The position numbers were made by a program, and so were the translations under genes. The notes beneath the pieces are model-generated. The model was not told the DNA's origin. It saw only the letters and a program-made list of their open reading frames with translations, and ran no database searches. This document shows, in pieces, positions 50,170 through 63,419 of a stretch of 64,000 bases of DNA. Source of the DNA: Clusia tigrina (taxonomy: Eukaryota; Arthropoda; Insecta; Diptera; Clusiidae); contig OV050032.1 of assembly GCA_920105625.2 (NCBI GenBank), positions 106,066,542 to 106,130,541 of the forward strand. Direction: 5' to 3'. Position 1 is the first letter of the stretch, and every line of letters starts with the position of its first letter.

Positions 50170-52325
50170 TTTGTATGTTGCAAACTTTGATAGGTGTAGG
50201 ACGTACCCTAAAGAAGTTAGGGGCGTTTGAAGTTTTATCAGTGTTTGATTTGGGACTCTAGGGAAGCATAGCTTTGAGCGATAGCTTAAATTGACAAGAG
50301 GCTCGAGTACTTTATTGTTACAAAATTTCAAGGTTTTATGACGCTCCAGTAAGAAGTTACAAGCATTTGAATGTTGCCAACTTTGATAGGTGTAGGACGT
50401 ACCGTATAGAAGTTAGAGCCATTTGAAGTTTTATCAGTGTTTGATTTGGGACTCAAGGATAGCATAGCTTTGAGCGATGGCTTAAATTGACAAGAGGCTC
50501 GGGTACTTTTTTGTTACAAAATTTCAAGGTTTTATGACGCTCCAGTAAAAAGTTACAAGCATTTGTATGTTGCCAACTTTGATAGGTGTAGGACGTACCG
50601 TATAGAAGTTAGAGCCATTTGAAGTTTTGTCAGTGTTTGATTTGGGACTCTAGGGTAGCATAGCTTTGAGCGATGGCTTAAATTGACAAGAGGCTCGAGT
50701 ACTTTATTGTTACAAAATTTCAAGGTTTTATGACGCTCCAGTAAAAAGATACAAGCATTTGTATGTTGCAAACTTTGATAGGTGTAGGACGTACCGTAAA
50801 GAAGTTAGGACCATTTGAAGTTTTATGAGTGTTTGATTTGAGAATCTAGGGTAGCATAGCTTTGAGCGATAGCTTAAATTGACAAGAGGCTCGAGTACTT
50901 TATTGTTACAAAATTTCAAGGTTTTATGACGCTCCAGTAAAAAGTTACAAGCATTTGTATGTTGCCAACTTTGATAGGTGTAGGACGTACCGTATAGAAG
51001 TTAGAGCCATTTGAACTTTTATCAGTGTTTGATTTCGGAATCTAGGGTAGCATAGCTTTGAGCGACGGCTTAAATTGACAAGAGGCTCGAGTACTTCATT
51101 GTTACAAATTTTCAAGGTTTTATGACGCTCCAGTAAAAAGTTACTAGCATTTGTATGTTGCAAACTTTGATAGGTGTAGGACGTACCGTATAGAAGTTAG
51201 GAGCGTTTGAAGTTTTATCAGTGTGTGATTTGGGACTCACGCGTAGCATAGCTTTGAGCGATAGCTTAAATTGACAAGAGGCTCGGGTATTTCATTGTTA
51301 CAAAATTTCAAGGTTTTAGGACGCTCCAGTAAAAAGTTACAAGCATTTGTATGTTGCAAACTTTGATAGGTGTAGGACGTTCCGTAAAGAAGTTAGGGGC
51401 GTTTGAAGTTTTATCAGTGTTTGATTTGGGACTCTAGGGTAGCTTAGTTTTGAGCGATAGCTTAAATTGACAAGAGGCTCGAGTACTTCATTGTTACAAA
51501 ATTTCAAGGTTTTATGACGCTCCAGTAAAAAGTTACAAGCATTTGTATGTTGCCAACTTTGATAGGTGTAGGACGTACCGTATAGAAGTTAGAGCCATTT
51601 GAACTTTTATCAGTGTTTGATTTGGGAATCTAGGGTAGCATAGCTTTGAGCGATGGCTTAAATTGACAAGAGGCTCGAGTACTTCATTGTTACAAAATTT
51701 CAAGGTTTTATGACGCTCCAGTAAAAAGTTACAAGCATTTGTATGTTGCAAACTTTGATTGGTGTAGGACGTACCGTATAAAAGTTAGGGCCATTTGAAG
51801 TTTTATCAGTGTTTCATTTGGGACTCAAGGGTAGCATAGCTTTGAGCGATGGCTTAAATTGACAAGAGGCTCGAGTACTTTATTGTTACAAAATTTCAAG
51901 GTTTTATGACGCTCCAGTAAAAAGTTACAAGCATTTGTATGTTGCAAACTTTGATAGGTGTAGGACGTACCCAAAAGAAGTTAGGGGCGTTTGAAGTTTT
52001 ATCAGTGTTTGATTTGGGACTCTAGGGTAGCATAGCTTTGAGCGATGGCTTAAATTGACAAGAGGCTCGAGTACTTTATTGTTACAAAATTTCAAGGCTT
52101 TATGACGCTCCAGTAAAAAGTTACAAGCATTTGTATGTTGCCAACTTTGATAGGTGTAGGACGTACCGTATAGAAGTTAGAGCCATTTGAAGTTTTATCA
52201 GTGTTTGATTTGGGACTCTAGGGTAGCATAGCTTTGAGCGATGGCTTAAATTGACAAGAGGCTCGAGTACTTCATTATTACAAAATTTCAATTTTTTATG
52301 ACGCTCCAGTAAAAAGCTACAAGCA
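50170..52325 (+). repeat. 11-mer unit (2156 bp), copy 1
   Basis: The order of GTACCCTAAAG, AGGGAAGC, CAGTAAGAAG, AAGGATAGC, TACTTTTTTG, GAGAATCTAGG, GAACTTTTATC, CGGAATCTAGG, CAAATTTTC, GTGTGTGATT and CTCACGCG repeats at +2156, which is 11 x 196. Near 50829 this copy has TTTATGAGTG where the second has TTTATCAGTG. Confidence 0.83.
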
Positions 52326-53475
52326 TTTGTATGTTGCAAACTTTGATAGGTGTAGGACGTACCCTAAAGAAGTTAGGGGCGTTTGAAGTTTTATCAGTGT
52401 TTGATTTGGGACTCTAGGGAAGCATAGCTTTGAGCGATAGCTTAAATTGACAAGAGGCTCGAGTACTTTATTGTTACAAAATTTCAAGGTTTTATGACGC
52501 TCCAGTAAGAAGTTACAAGCATTTGAATGTTGCCAACTTTGATAGGTGTAGGACGTACCGTATAGAAGTTAGAGCCATTTGAAGTTTTATCAGTGTTTGA
52601 TTTGGGACTCAAGGATAGCATAGCTTTGAGCGATGGCTTAAATTGACAAGAGGCTCGGGTACTTTTTTGTTACAAAATTTCAAGGTTTTATGACGCTCCA
52701 GTAAAAAGTTACAAGCATTTGTATGTTGCCAACTTTGATAGGTGTAGGACGTACCGTATAGAAGTTAGAGCCATTTGAAGTTTTATCAGTGTTTGATTTG
52801 GGACTCTAGGGTAGCATAGCTTTGAGCGATGGCTTAAATTGACAAGAGGCTCGAGTACTTTATTGTTACAAAATTTCAAGGTTTTATGACGCTCCAGTAA
52901 AAAGATACAAGCATTTGTATGTTGCAAACTTTGATAGGTGTAGGACGTACCGTAAAGAAGTTAGGACCATTTGAAGTTTTATCAGTGTTTGATTTGAGAA
53001 TCTAGGGTAGCATAGCTTTGAGCGATAGCTTAAATTGACAAGAGGCTCGAGTACTTTATTGTTACAAAATTTCAAGGTTTTATGACGCTCCAGTAAAAAG
53101 TTACAAGCATTTGTATGTTGCCAACTTTGATAGGTGTAGGACGTACCGTATAGAAGTTAAAGCCATTTGAACTTTTATCAGTGTTTGATTTCGGAATCTA
53201 GGGTAGCATAGCTTTGAGCGATGGCTTAAATTGACAAGAGGCTCGAGTACTTCATTGTTACAAATTTTCAAGGTTTTATGACGCTCCAGTAAAAAGTTAC
53301 TAGCATTTGTATGTTGCAAACTTTGATAGGTGTAGGACGTACCGTATAGAAGTTAGGGGCGTTTGAAGTTTTATCAGTGTGTGATTTGGGACTCACGCGT
53401 AGCATAGCTTTGAGCGATAGCTTAAATTGACAAGAGGCTCGGGTATTTCATTGTTACAAAATTTCAAGGTTTTAT
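52326..53475 (+). repeat. 11-mer unit, copy 2 (shortened)
   Basis: This copy is colinear with copy 1 at +2156 until about 53470. Afterwards it follows copy 1 at +1960, so one monomer (the TTTTAGGACG one near 51320) has dropped out. Close to that switch, GACGTTCCG at about 53530 combines a state from the lost monomer (51378) with the body of the next, as expected at a crossover or conversion tract. Confidence 0.78.
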
Positions 53476-53924
53476 GACGCTCCAGTAAAAAGTTACAAGC
53501 ATTTGTATGTTGCCAACTTTGATAGGTGTAGGACGTTCCGTATAGAAGTTAGAGCCATTTGAACTTTTATCAGTGTTTGATTTGGGAATCTAGGGTAGCA
53601 TAGCTTTGAGCGATGGCTTAAATTGACAAGAGGCTCGAGTACTTCATTGTTACAAAATTTCAAGGTTTTATGACGCTCCAGTAAAAAGTTACAAGCATTT
53701 GTATGTTGCAAACTTTGATTGGTGTAGGACGTACCGTATAAAAGTTAGGGCCATTTGAAGTTTTATCAGTGTTTGATTTGGGACTCAAGGGTAGCATAGC
53801 TTTGAGCGATGGCTTAAATTGACAAGAGGCTCGATTACTTTATTGTTACAAAATTTCAAGGTTTTATGACGCTCCAGTAAAAAGTTACAAGCATTTGTAT
53901 GTTGCAAACTTTGATAGGTGTAGG

Positions 53925-56250
53925 ACGTACCGTATAGAAGTTAGGTGCGTTTGAAGTTTTATCAGTGTTTGATTTGGGACTCAAGGGTAGCATAGCTTTG
54001 AGCCATGGCTTAAATTGACAAGAGGCTCGAGTACTTTATTTTTACAAAATTTCAAGGTTTTATGACGCTCCAGTAAAAAGTTACAAGCATTTGTATGTTG
54101 CCAACTTTGATAGTTGTAGGACGTACGTATAGAAGTTAGAGCCATTTGAAGTTTTATCAGTGTTTGATTTGGGACTCTAGGGTAGCATAGCTTTGAGCGA
54201 TGGCTTAAATTGACAAGAGGCTCGAGTACTTCATTGTTACAAAATTTCAAGGTTTTATGACGCTCCAGTAAAAAGTTACAAGCATTTGTATGTTGCAAAC
54301 TTTGATAGGTGTAGGACGTACCGTATAGAAGATAGGGGCGTTTGAAGTTTTATCAGTGTTTGATTTGGGAATCAAGCGTAGCATAGCTTTGAGCGATAGC
54401 TTAAATTGACAAGAGGCTCGGGTACTTCATTGTTACAAAATGTCTAGGTTTTATGACGCTCCAGTAAAAAGTTACAAGCATTTGTATGTTGCCAACTTTG
54501 ATAGGTGTAGGACGTACCGTATAGAAGTTAGGGCAGTTTGAAGTTTTATCAGTGTTTGATTTGGGACTTAAGGGTAGCATAGCTTTGAGCGATGGCTTAA
54601 ATTGACAAGAGGCTCGAGTACTTTATTGTTTCAAAATTTCAAGGTTTTAGGACGCTCCAGTAAAAAGTTACAAGCATTTGTATGTTGCAAACTTTGATAG
54701 GTGTAGGACGTACCGTAAAGAAGTTAGGGGCGTTTGAAGTTTTATCAGTGTTTGATTTGGGACTCTAGGGTAGCATAGTTTTGAGCGATAGCTTAAATTG
54801 ACAAGAGGCTCGGGTACTTCATTGTTACAAAATTTCAAGGTTTTATGACGCTCCAGTAAAAAGTTACAAGCATTTGTATGTTGCAAACTTTGATTGGTGT
54901 AGGACGTACCGTATAAAAGTTAGGGCCATTTGAAGTTTTATCAGTGTTTGATTTGGAACTCAAGGGTAGCATAGCTTTGAGCGAGGGCTTAAATTGACAA
55001 GAGGCTCGAGTACTTTACTGTTACAAAATTTCAAGGTTTTATGACGCTCCAGTAAAAAGTTACAAGCATTTGTATGTTGCAAACTTTGATAGGTGTAGGA
55101 CGTACCCTAAAGAAGTTAGGGGCGTTTGAAGTTTTATCAGTGTTTGATTTGGGACTCTAGGGTAGCATAGCTTTGAGCGATAGCTTAAATTGACAAGAGG
55201 CTCGAATACTTTATTGTTACAAAATTTCAAGCTTTTATGACGCTCCAGTAAAAAGTTACAAGCATTTGAATGTTGCAAACTTTGATAGGTGTAGGACGTA
55301 CCGTATAGAAGTTAGGGGCGTTTGAAGTTTTATCAGTGTTTGATTTGGGACTCTAGGGTAGCATAGTTTTGAGCGATAGCTTAAATTGACAAGAGGCTCG
55401 AGTACTTTATTGTTAGAAAATTTCAAGGTTTTATGACGCTCCAGTAAAAAGTTACAAGCATTTGAATGTTGCTAACTTTGATAGGTGTAGGACGTACCGT
55501 ATAGAAGTTAGGGCCATTTGAAGTTTTATCAGTGTTTGATTTGGGACTCTAGGGTAGCATAGCTCTGATCGATAGCTTAAACTGACAAGAGGCTCGAGTA
55601 CTTTATTGTTACAAAATTTCAAGGTTTTATGACGCTTCAGTAAAAAGTTACAAGCATTTGTATGTTGCAAACTTTGATAGGTGTATTGCGTACCGTAAAG
55701 AAATTAGGGCCATTTGAAGTTTTATCAGTGTTTGATTTGGGACTCTAGGGGAAGCATAGCTTTGAGCGATAGCTTAAATTGACAAGAGGCTCGAGTACTT
55801 TATTGTTACAAAATTTCAAGGTTTTAGGACGCTCCTGTAAAAAGTTACAAGCATTTGTATGTTGCAAACTTTGATAGGTGGAGGACGTACCGTAAAGAAG
55901 TTAGGGACGTTTGAAGTTCTATCAGTGTTTGATTTGGGACTCTAGGGTTGCGTAGTTTTGAGCGATAGCTTAAATTGACAAGAGGCTCGGGCACTTCATT
56001 GTTACAAAATTTCAAGGTTTTATGACACTCCAGAAAAAAAGTTACAAGCATTTGAATGTTGCCAACTTTGATAGGTGTAGGACGTACCGTATAGAAGTTA
56101 GAGCCATTTGAAGTTTTATCAGTGTTTGATTTGGGACTCAAGGGTAGCATAGCTTTGAGCGATGGCTTAAATTGACAAGAGGCTCGAGTACTTTATTGTT
56201 ACAAAATTTCAAGGTTTTATGACGATCCAGTAAAAAGTTACAAGCATTTG
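53925..56250 (+). repeat. 2.3-kb block S, copy 2
   Basis: Same marker order as 47650-49975, including the same three single-base indels, so these are identical by descent. Its right part (from 54981) overlaps the first copy of the 1961-bp unit, which was evidently amplified from a block S template. Private changes include TTGTTTCAAAATT near 54625 and GTTAGAAAATTTC near 55415. Confidence 0.85.
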
Positions 56251-56941
56251 TATGTTGCCAACTTTGACAGGTGTAGGACGTACCGTATAGAAGTTAGAGC
56301 CATTTGAAGTTTTATCAGTGTTTGATTTGTGACTCTAGGGTAGCATAGCTTTGAGCGATGGCTTAAATTGACAAGAGACTCGAGTACTTCATTGTTACAA
56401 AATTTCAAGGTTTTATGACGCTCCAGTAAAAAGTTACAAGCATTTGTACGTTACAAACTTTGATAGGTGTAGGACGTACCGTATAGAAGTTAGGTGCGTT
56501 TGAAGTTTTATCAGTGTTTGATTTGGGACTCAAGGGTAGCATAGCTTTAAGCCATGGCTTAAATTGACAAGAGGCTCGAGTACTTTATTTTTACAAAATT
56601 TCAAGGTTTTATGACGCTCCAGTAAAAAGTTACAAGCATTTGTATGTTGCCAACTTTGATAGTTGTAGGAAGTACGTATAGAAGTTAGAGCCATTTGAAG
56701 TTTTATCAGTGTTTGATTTGGGACTCTAGGGTAGCATAGCTTTGAACGATGGCTTAAATTGTCAAGAGGCTCGAGTACTTCATTGTTACAAAATTTCAAG
56801 GTTTTATGACGCTCCAGTAAAAAGTTACAAGCATTTGTATGTTGCAAACTTTGATAGGTGTAGGACGTACCGTATAGAAGTTAGGGGCGTTTGAAGTTTT
56901 ATCAGTGTTTGATTTGGGAATCAAGCGTAGCATAGCTTTGA
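54981..56941 (+). repeat. 10-mer unit T (1961 bp), copy 1
   Basis: The mark GCGAGGGC at 54981 recurs at 56942 and 58903. The length of 10 x 196 + 1 equals the sum of three indels (+1 AGGGGAAGC, +1 CCAGAAAAAAAG, -1 GTACGTATAG) and no whole-monomer change. States special to this copy are GTGTATTGCG near 55685 and TTAGGGACG near 55910. Confidence 0.9.
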
Positions 56942-58902
56942 GCGAGGGCTTAAATTGACAAGAGGCTCGAGTACTTTACTGTTACAAAATTTCAAGGTTT
57001 TATGACGCTCCAGTAAAAAGTTACAAGCATTTGTATGTTGCAAACTTTGATAGGTGTAGGACGTACCCTAAAGAAGTTAGGGGCGTTTGAAGTTTTATCA
57101 GTGTTTGATTTGGGACTCTAGGGTAGCATAGCTTTGAGCGATAGCTTAAATTGACAAGAGGCTCGAATACTTTATTGTTACAAAATTTCAAGCTTTTATG
57201 ACGCTCCAGTAAAAAGTTACAAGCATTTGAATGTTGCAAACTTTGATAGGTGTAGGACGTACCGTATAGAAGTTAGGGGCGTTTGAAGTTTTATCAGTGT
57301 TTGATTTGGGACTCTAGGGTAGCATAGTTTTGAGCGATAGCTTAAATTGACAAGAGGCTCGAGTACTTTATTGTTACAAAATTTCAAGGTTTTATGACGC
57401 TCCAGTAAAAAGTTACAAGCATTTGAATGTTGCTAACTTTGATAGGTGTAGGACGTACCGTATAGAAGTTAGGGCCATTTGAAGTTTTATCAGTGTTTGA
57501 TTTGGGACTCTAGGGTAGCATAGCTCTGAGCGATAGCTTAAACTGACAAGAGGCTCGAGTACTTTATTGTTACAAAATTTCAAGGTTTTATGACGCTTCA
57601 GTAAAAAGTTACAAGCATTTGTATGTTGCAAACTTTGATAGGTGTATTACGTACCGTAAAGAAATTAGGGCCATTTGAAGTTTTATCAGTGTTTGATTTG
57701 GGACTCTAGGGGAAGCATAGCTTTGAGCGATAGCTTAAATTGACAAGAGGCTCGAGTACTTTATTGTTACAAAATTTCAAGGTTTTAGGACGCTCCTGTA
57801 AAAAGTTACAAGCATTTGTATGTTGCAAACTTTGATAGGTGGAGGACGTACCGTAAAGAAGTTAGGGGCGTTTGAAGTTCTATCAGTGTTTGATTTGGGA
57901 CTCTAGGGTTGCGTAGTTTTGAGCGATAGCTTAAATTGACAAGAGGCTCGGGCACTTCATTGTTACAAAATTTCAAGGTTTTATGACACTCCAGAAAAAA
58001 AGTTACAAGCATTTGAATGTTGCCAACTTTGATAGGTGTAGGACGTACCGTATAGAAGTTAGAGCCATTTGAAGTTTTATCAGTGTTTGATTTGGGACTC
58101 AAGGGTAGCATAGCTTTGAGCGATGGCTTAAATTGACAAGAGGCTCGAGTACTTTATTGTTACAAAATTTCAAGGTTTTATGACGATCCAGTAAAAAGTT
58201 ACAAGCATTTGTATGTTGCCAACTTTGACAGGTGTAGGACGTACCGTATAGAAATTAGAGCCATTTGAAGTTTTATCAGTGTTTGATTTGTGACTCTAGG
58301 GTAGCATAGCTTTGAGCGATGGCTTAAATTGACAAGAGACTCGAGTACTTCATTGTTACAAAATTTCAAGGTTTTATGACGCTCCAGTAAAAAGTTACAA
58401 GCATTTGTACGTTACAAACTTTGATAGGTGTAGGACGTACCGTATAGAAGTTAGGTGCATTTGAAGTTTTATCAGTGTTTGATTTGGGACTCAAGGGTAG
58501 CATAGCTTTAAGCCATGGCTTAAATTGACAAGAGGCTCGAGTACTTTATTTTTACAAAATTTCAAGGTTTTATGACGCTCCAGTAAAAAGTTACAAGCAT
58601 TTGTATGTTGCCATTTTTGATAGTTGTAGGAAGTACGTATAGAAGTTAGAGCCATTTGAAGTTTTATCAGTGTTTGATTTGGGACTCTAGGGTAGCATAG
58701 CTTTGAACGATGGCTTAAATTGTCAAGAGGCTCGAGTACTTCATTGTTACAAAATTTCAAGGTTTTATGACGCTCCAGTAAAAAGTTACAAGCATTTGTA
58801 TGTTGCAAACTTTGATAGGTGTAGGACGTACCGTATAGAAGTTAGGGGCGTTTGAAGTTTTATCAGTGTTTGATTTGGGAATCAAGCGTAGCATAGCTTT
58901 GA
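56942..58902 (+). repeat. 10-mer unit T (1961 bp), copy 2
   Basis: This copy follows copy 1 throughout. It has GTGTATTACG near 57648 (shared TT with copy 1), CTCTGAGCG near 57526 (unlike copies 1 and 3), GAAATTAGAG near 58254 and CCATTTTTGATAG near 58615. Confidence 0.9.
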
Positions 58903-60767
58903 GCGAGGGCTTAAATTGACAAGAGGCTCGAGTACTTTACTGTTACAAAATTTCAAGGTTTTATGACGCTCCAGTAAAAAGTTACAAGCATTTGTATGTT
59001 GCAAACTTTGATAGGTGTAGGACGTACCCTAAAGAAGTTAGGGGCGTTTGAAGTTTTATCAGTGTTTGATTTGGGACTCTAGGGTAGCATAGCTTTGAGC
59101 GATAGCTTAAATTGACAAGAGGCTCGAATACTTTATTGTTACAAAATTTCAAGCTTTTATGACGCTCCAGTAAAAAGTTACAAGCATTTGAATGTTGCAA
59201 ACTTTGATAGGTGTTGGACGTACCGTATAGAAGTTAGGGGCGTTTGAAGTTTTATCAGTGTTTGATTTGGGACTCTAGGGTAGCATAGTTTTGAGCGATA
59301 GCTTAAATTGACAAGAGGCTCGAGTACTTTATTGTTACAAAATTTCAAGGTTTTATGACGCTCCAGTAAAAAGTTACAAGCATTTGAATGTTGCTAACTT
59401 TGATAGGTGTAGGACGTACCGTATAGAAGTTAGGGCCATTTGAAGTTTTATCAGTGTTTGATTTGGGACTCTAGGGTAGCATAGCTCTGATCGATAGCTT
59501 AAACTGACAAGAGGCTCGAGTACTTTATTGTTACAAAATTTCAAGGTTTTATGACGCTTCAGTAAAAAGTTACAAGCATTTGTATGTTGCAAACTTTGAT
59601 AGGTGTAGGACGTACCGTAAAGAAATTAGGGCCATTTGAAGTTTTATCAGTGTTTGATTTGGGACTCTAGGGGAAGCATAGCTTTGAGCGATAGCTTAAA
59701 TTGACAAGAGGCTCGAGTACTTTATTGTTACAAAATTTCAAGGTTTTAGGACGCTCCTGTAAAAAGTTACAAGCATTTGTATGTTGCAAACTTTGATAGG
59801 TGGAGGACGTACCGTAAAGAAGTTAGGGGCGTTTGAAGTTCTATCAGTGTTTGATTTGGGACTCTAGGGTTGCGTAGTTTTGAGCGATAGCTTAAATTGA
59901 CAAGAGGCTCGGGCACTTCATTGTTACAAAATTTCAAGGTTTTATGACACTCCAGAAAAAAAGTTACAAGCATTTGCATGTTGCCAACTTTGATAGGTGT
60001 AGGACGTACCGTATAGAAGTTAGAGCCATTTGAAGTTTTATCAGTGTTTGATTTGGGACTCAAGGGTAGCATAGCTTTGAGCGATGGCTTAAATTGACAA
60101 GAGGCTCGAGTACTTTATTGTTACAAAATTTCAAGGTTTTATGACGATCCAGTAAAAAGTTACAAGCATTTGTATGTTGCCAACTTTGACAGGTGTAGGA
60201 CGTACCGTATAGAAGTTAGAGCCATTTGAAGTTTTATCAGTGTTTGATTTGTGACTCTAGGGTAGCATAGCTTTGAGCGATGGCTTAAATTGACAAGAGA
60301 CTCGAGTACTTCATTGTTACAAAATTTCAAGGTTTTATGACGCTCCAGTAAAAAGTTACAAGCATTTGTACGTTACAAACTTTGATAGGTGTAGGACGTA
60401 CCGTATAGAAGTTAGGTGCGTTTGAAGTTTTATCAGTGTTTGATTTGGGACTCAAGGGTAGCATAGCTTTGAGCCATGGCTTAAATTGACAAGAGGCTCG
60501 AGTACTTTATTTTTACAAAATTTCAAGGTTTTATGACGCTCCAGTAAAAAGTTACAAGCATTTGTATGTTGCCAACTTTGATAGTTGTAGGAAGTACGTA
60601 TAGAAGTTAGAGCCATTTGAAGTTTTATCAGTGTTTGATTTGGGACTCTAGGGTAGCATAGCTTTGAACGATGGCTTAAATTGTCAAGAGGCTCGAGTAC
60701 TTCATTGTTACAAAATTTCAAGGTTTTATGACGCTCCAGTAAAAAGTTACAAGCATTTGTATGTTGC
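58903..60767 (+). repeat. 10-mer unit T, copy 3 (1865 bp, last part missing)
   Basis: The third copy runs to about 60767, where GTTGCCAAC replaces GTTGCAAAC and the array switches to monomers like those at 48.2 and 54.5 kb (GGGACTTAAGGG). It has CTCTGATCG (as copy 1), GTGTAGGACG (ancestral-like, unlike copies 1 and 2), GTGTTGGACG near 59216 and GCATTTGCATG near 59975. Confidence 0.88.
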
Positions 60768-61409
60768 CAACTTTGATAGGTGTAGGACGTACCGTATAGA
60801 AGTTAGGGGAGTTTGAAGTTTTATCAGTGTTTGATTTGGGACTTAAGGGTAGCATAGCTTTGAGCGATGGCTTAAATTGACAAGAGGCTCGAGTACTTTA
60901 TTGTTACAAAATTTCAAGGTTTTAGGACGCTCCAGTAAAAAGTTACAAGCATTTGTATGTTGCAAACTTTGATAGGTGTAGGACGTACCGTAAAGAAGTT
61001 AGGGGCGTTTGAAGTTTTATCAGTGTTTGATTTGGGACTCTAGGGTAGCATAGTTTTGAGCGATAGCTTAAATTGACAAGAGGCTCGGGTACTTCATTGT
61101 TACAAAATTTCAAGGTTTTATGACGCTCCCGTAAAAAGTTACAAGCATTTGTATGTTGCAAACTTTGATTGGTGTAGGACGTACCGTATAAAAGTTAGGG
61201 CCATTTGAAGTTTTATCAGTGTTTTGTTTGGAACTCAAGGATAGCATAGATTTGAGCGGTGGCTTAAATTGACAAGAGGCTCGAGTACTTTACTTCTACA
61301 AAATTTCAAGGTTTTATGCCGCTCCAGTAAAAAGTTACAAGCATTTGTATGTTGCAAACTTTGATAGGTGTAGGACGTACCCTAAAGAAGTTAGGGGAGT
61401 TTGAAGTTT

Positions 61410-61436
61410 TATCAGTGTTTGATAAATTGACAAGAG
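61410..61436 (+). repeat. 38-bp deletion junction in one monomer
   Basis: GTGTTTGAT is followed directly by AAATTGAC between 61423 and 61424. The segment from TTGGGACTC to ATGGCTT is missing, leaving a 158-bp unit. I saw this lesion nowhere else in the window. Immediately downstream the array rejoins block S/unit T order (GTTAGGTGCG at about 61550). Confidence 0.9.
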
Positions 61437-62056
61437 ACTCGAGTACTTCATTGTTACAAAATTTCAAGGTTTTATGACGCTCCTGTAAAAAGTTACAAGC
61501 ATTTGTATGTTACAAACTTTGATAGGTGTAGGACGTACCGTATAGAAGTTAGGTGCGTTTGAAGTTTTATCAGTGTTTGATTTGGGACTCAAGGGTAGCA
61601 TAGCTTTGAGCCATGGCTTAAATTGACAAGAGGCTCGAGTACTTTATTTTTACAAAATTTCAAGGTTTTATGACGCTCCAGTAAAAAGTTACAAGCATTT
61701 GTATGTTGCCAACTTTGATAGTTGTAGGAAGTACGTATAGAAGTTAGAGCCATTTGAAGTTTTATCAGTGTTTGATTTGGGACTCTAGGGTAGCATAGCT
61801 TTGAACGATGGCTTAAATTGTCAAGAGGCTCGAGTACTTCATTGTTACAAAATTTCAAGGTTTTATGACGCTCCAGTAAAAAGTTACAAGCATTTGTATG
61901 TTGCAAACTTTGATAGGTGTAGGACGTACCGTATAAAAGTTAGGGCCATTTGAAGTTTTATCAGTGTTTTGTTTGGAACTCAAGGATAGCATAGATTTGA
62001 GCGATGGCTTAAATTGACAAGAGGCTCGAGTACTTTACTTTTACAAAATTTCAAGG

Positions 62057-62635
62057 TTTTATGCCGCTCCAGTAAAAAGTTACAAGCATTTGTATGTTGC
62101 AAACTTTGATAGGTGTAGGACGTACCCTAAAGAAGTTAGGGGAGTTTGAAGTTTTATCAGTGTTTGATTTGGGACTCTAGGGTAGCATAGCTTTGAGCGA
62201 TAGCTTAAATTGACAAGAGGCTCGAATACTTTATTGTTACAAAATTTCAAGCTTTTATGACGCTCCAGTAAAAAGTTACAAGCATTTGAATGTTGCAAAC
62301 TTTGATAGGTGTAGGACGTACCGTATAGAAGTTAGAGCCATTTGAAGTTTTATCTGTGTTTGATTTGGGACTCTAGGGTAGCATAGCTTTGAGCGATGGC
62401 TTAAATTGACAAGAGGCTCGAGTACTTCATTGTTACAAAATTTCAAGGTTTTATGACGCTCCAGTAAACAGTTACAAGCATTTGTATGTTGCAAACTTTG
62501 ATAGGTGTAGGACGTACCGTATAGAAGTTAGGGGCGTTTGAAGTTTTATCAGTGTTTGATTTGGGAATCAAGCGTAGCATAGCTTTGAGCGATAGCTTAA
62601 ATTGACAAGAGGCTCGGGTACTTCATTGTTACAAA
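62057..62635 (+). repeat. Tetramer-offset (784 bp) block, copy 1
   Basis: The order of GTACCCTAAAG, CTCGAATAC, AAGCTTTTATG, TTATCTGTG, GTAAACAGTTAC and GGGAATCAAGCG repeats 784 bp downstream (4 x 196). The copies differ at GGGGAGTTTG against GGGGCGTTTG near 62145 and 62929. Confidence 0.82.
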
Positions 62636-62840
62636 ATTTCAAGGTTTTATGACGCTCCAGTAAAAAGTTACAAGCATTTGAATGTTGCCAACTTTGATAG
62701 GTGTAGGACGTACCGTATAGAAGTTAGAGCCATTTGAAGTTTTATCAGTGTTTGATTTGGGACTCTAGGGTAGCATAGCTTTGAGCGATACCTTAAATTG
62801 ACAAGAGGCTCGAGTACTTTATTGTTACAAAATTTCAAGG

Positions 62841-63419
62841 TTTTATGACGCTCCAGTAAAAAGTTACAAGCATTTGTATGTTGCAAACTTTGATAGGTGT
62901 AGGACGTACCCTAAAGAAGTTAGGGGCGTTTGAAGTTTTATCAGTGTTTGATTTGGGTCTCTAGGGTAGCATAGCTTTGAGCGATAGCTTAAATTGACAA
63001 GAGGCTCGAATACTTTACTGTTACAAAATTTCAAGCTTTTATGACGCTCCAGTAAAAAGTTACAAGCATTTGAATGTTGCAAACTTTGATAGGTGTAGGA
63101 CGTACCGTATAGAAGTTAGAGCCATTTGAAGTTTTATCTGTGTTTGATTTGGGACTCTAGGGTAGGATAGCTTTGAGCGATGGCTTAAATTGACAAGAGG
63201 CTCGAGTACTTCATTGTTACAAAATTTCAAGGTTTTATGACGCTCCAGTAAACAGTTACAAGCATTTGTATGTTGCAAACTTTGATAGGTGTAGGACGTA
63301 CCGTATAGAAGTTAGGGGCGTTTGAAGTTTTATCAGTGTTTGATTTGGGAATCAAGCGTAGCATAGCTTTGAGCGATAGCTTAAATTGACAAGAGGCTCG
63401 GGTACTTCATTGTTACAAA
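62841..63419 (+). repeat. Tetramer-offset (784 bp) block, copy 2
   Basis: This is the second copy of 62057-62635. Private changes are GGGTCTCTAGGG near 62957, TTTACTGTTAC near 63017 and AGGGTAGGATAG near 63165. After 63419 it continues with AATGTCTAGG and GGGACTTAAGGG monomers, then ordinary monomers to the end of the window, which stops inside a unit. Confidence 0.8.
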
